DNA from: Acidimicrobiia bacterium | GTDB taxonomy: Bacteria > Actinomycetota > Acidimicrobiia > Spongiisociales > ZC4RG35 | Assembly: GCA_029865445.1 (NCBI GenBank) | Contig: JAOUGY010000076.1 | Location: 1 to 13,375, forward strand | Direction of reading: 5' to 3' | Length of the DNA stretch: 13,375 nucleotides | The notes under the pieces: generated by a model | Databases searched by the model: none | Seen by the model: the letters and a program-made list of their open reading frames with translations, nothing else | What the model was told of the DNA's origin: nothing | Made by a program: the position numbers and the translations under genes | Shown: piece after piece, positions 12,122-13,375 of the stretch | Position numbering within the stretch: position 1 is the first letter of the stretch | Layout of the letters: each line of letters starts with the position of its first letter

Positions 12122-13375
12122 GTGTCGGAGAATCCCGCTTCCGTGTAGACGCCCGCGGCAAGGTGACCGGCCAGGCCCTGTACCCGGGTGACATCTCCCT
12201 CTCCGACGCGTTCCACGCCAAAGTGGTCTTCACCGATCGCCCCCACGCCCGGCTCCTCTCCCTGGATGTGACCGGCGCTCTGGAGATCGAAGGCGTGGTG
12301 GAGGTGGTCACCGCCGCCGATATCCCGGTCAACGAGTACGGCTTGACGATGTTCGACCAGCCGGTTCTCATCGGTGTGGAACACACGGGCCGGTCGGTCG
12401 TTGCATGTGACGTCTCACGCTGGGAGGCCGACCACCTGGCCGTGGTCATCGCCGAGACGAAACAGGCAGCGATGGCCGGGGCCGCCCGGATCCGCTCGGA
12501 GTGGGAGGACCTGCCGATCGTTGGTGACATCGACGCCGCCCTGGCGCCCGGTGCACCACTCGTCCACCCGGAGAACGGACACGACTCCAACGTCTACCAC
12601 CACCTCAAGATCCGCAAAGGCGACATGGATGCGGGGTGGTCGGCCGCCGACGTGGTCATCGAAGGCACCTACGAGCTTCCGTATCAGGAACACGCCTACC
12701 TCCAACCCGAAGCCGGAGTGGCGTATCTCGACTCCGAAGGACGGATATGTGTCGAGGTCGGCGGTCAATGGACCTTCGAGGATCTCGAACAGATCTGTCA
12801 CGCTCTCGACCTCCCGCACGACCGAGTCCGGGTCATCTATCCGGCGATTGGGGGTGCGTTCGGCGGTCGGGAGGACATGTCGCTCCAGATCGTGCTGGCC
12901 GCCGCGGTGATGAAGCTCGAGAGTCGCGGCATCACCCGTCCTGTCCGAGCTCAATGGTCCCGCGAAGAGTCGATCGTCGGGCACCACAAACGCCACCGGG
13001 GTCGGATTCACGCCCGGCTCGGGGCCACCCGCGACGGCATGATCACGGCCGTGGAGGCGAGCGCGTACCTCGATTCCGGTTCCTACAACTACACGACCAA
13101 CAAAGTGTTGGGGAACCTGCATCTGTGTGTGGGGGGTGCCTACGAGATCCCCAACGCCCACATCGACAGCCACGCCGTGTACACGACGACGGTACCCGGG
13201 GGGGCCTTCCGTGGATTCGGCGCCCCACAGGGGACATTCGTCGCCGAGACTCAAATGAACAAACTCGCCGAGACCCTCGGCATCGACCCGGTGGACCTCC
13301 GGCTCAAGAATGCGCTGCGGGAGGGTTCCATCGGCATCACCCAGGCCGAACTTCCTCCGGGCGTGTCGCTTCCGG
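12118..13375 (+). CDS. Xanthine dehydrogenase-family molybdopterin-binding subunit, 3' truncated by window
   Basis: 419 codons of a large molybdenum-binding subunit that normally runs to about 750-800 residues. Seen: opening SRFRVDARGKVTGQALYPGD as in this family, GGQWTFEDLEQ with Q217, GGAFGGRE at 245-252, and GGAFRGFGAPQ at 361-371 with R365 at the purine-contacting position of xanthine dehydrogenases. The C-terminal catalytic Glu lies outside the window. ATG 12118 overlaps the upstream stop by ATGA and has GGAGG 7 nt upstream. Together with the fused FAD/FeS protein it forms a complete electron path. Spacing between Q217 and the GGAFGG motif (28 residues) equals that in the left-hand hydroxylase, but the two sequences are clearly divergent, so this is not a recent duplication. 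Confidence 0.93.
   Translation, partial: MSVGESRFRVDARGKVTGQALYPGDISLSDAFHAKVVFTDRPHARLLSLDVTGALEIEGVVEVVTAADIPVNEYGLTMFDQPVLIGVEHTGRSVVACDVSRWEADHLAVVIAETKQAAMAGAARIRSEWEDLPIVGDIDAALAPGAPLVHPENGHDSNVYHHLKIRKGDMDAGWSAADVVIEGTYELPYQEHAYLQPEAGVAYLDSEGRICVEVGGQWTFEDLEQICHALDLPHDRVRVIYPAIGGAFGGREDMSLQIVLAAAVMKLESRGITRPVRAQWSREESIVGHHKRHRGRIHARLGATRDGMITAVEASAYLDSGSYNYTTNKVLGNLHLCVGGAYEIPNAHIDSHAVYTTTVPGGAFRGFGAPQGTFVAETQMNKLAETLGIDPVDLRLKNALREGSIGITQAELPPGVSLP

Noticed and set aside
1..13375. Mobile element, CRISPR array, tRNA or rRNA
   Set aside because: I saw no transposase, terminal repeats, spaced direct repeats or conserved RNA gene pattern; the 35-bp repeat pair is only two copies.

Overview
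The window is a high-GC, densely coding stretch with short gene gaps and several 4-bp stop/start overlaps. The lipoprotein (Cys-Gly-Gly after the lipobox, then a Thr/Glu/Ala/Pro-rich linker), probable leaderless promoters and GC-rich codon use suggest an actinobacterium. An Acidimicrobiia-like lineage is my best guess, but this is inferred from style and not from a marker gene. I see no rRNA, tRNA, CRISPR array, insertion sequence or other mobile-element hallmark.

Layout. The left part (1-4216) is a minus-strand cluster read right to left. It holds a nitrilase-superfamily N-carbamoyl-D-amino-acid hydrolase-like enzyme, a fused [2Fe-2S]/molybdopterin hydroxylase of the xanthine dehydrogenase family (architecture of the selenium-dependent purine hydroxylases), and an SsnA-type amidohydrolase cut by the window start. 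The middle (4217-5222) holds two small plus-strand genes of unknown function, one of them DUF1059-like, and a 235-bp intergenic region with hairpin repeats and a regulatory region. The right part (5223-13375) is a plus-strand operon: BMP-family substrate-binding lipoprotein, double-domain ABC ATPase, two permeases, a zinc nucleobase deaminase, a fused FAD/[2Fe-2S] xanthine dehydrogenase subunit, and the molybdopterin subunit, which runs off the window.

How the genes fit together (inference from families and context). The ABC system resembles nucleoside/purine importers. The deaminase would convert an aminopurine such as guanine to an oxopurine. The two molybdenum hydroxylases would oxidise purines toward xanthine or urate. 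The SsnA-type amidohydrolase and the carbamoylase would act on later ring-opened or ureido intermediates. The locus therefore looks like a purine salvage/catabolism island. Its left cluster recalls the ssnA/hyuA/xdhD-type anaerobic purine (urate) degradation clusters of enterobacteria and clostridia, with a nitrilase-type carbamoylase as an unusual partner.

Regulation. The most striking non-coding signal is a 15-bp AT-rich inverted repeat, close to TTTACA-N3-TGTAAA. It occurs at the promoter of the carbamoylase gene, at the junction before ssnA, and twice in tandem before the lipoprotein gene. At the carbamoylase and lipoprotein promoters it covers a TTGAC(A/G) -35 element, and before ssnA it covers a predicted -10. 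This ties both arms into one probable regulon under a transcription factor encoded outside the window.
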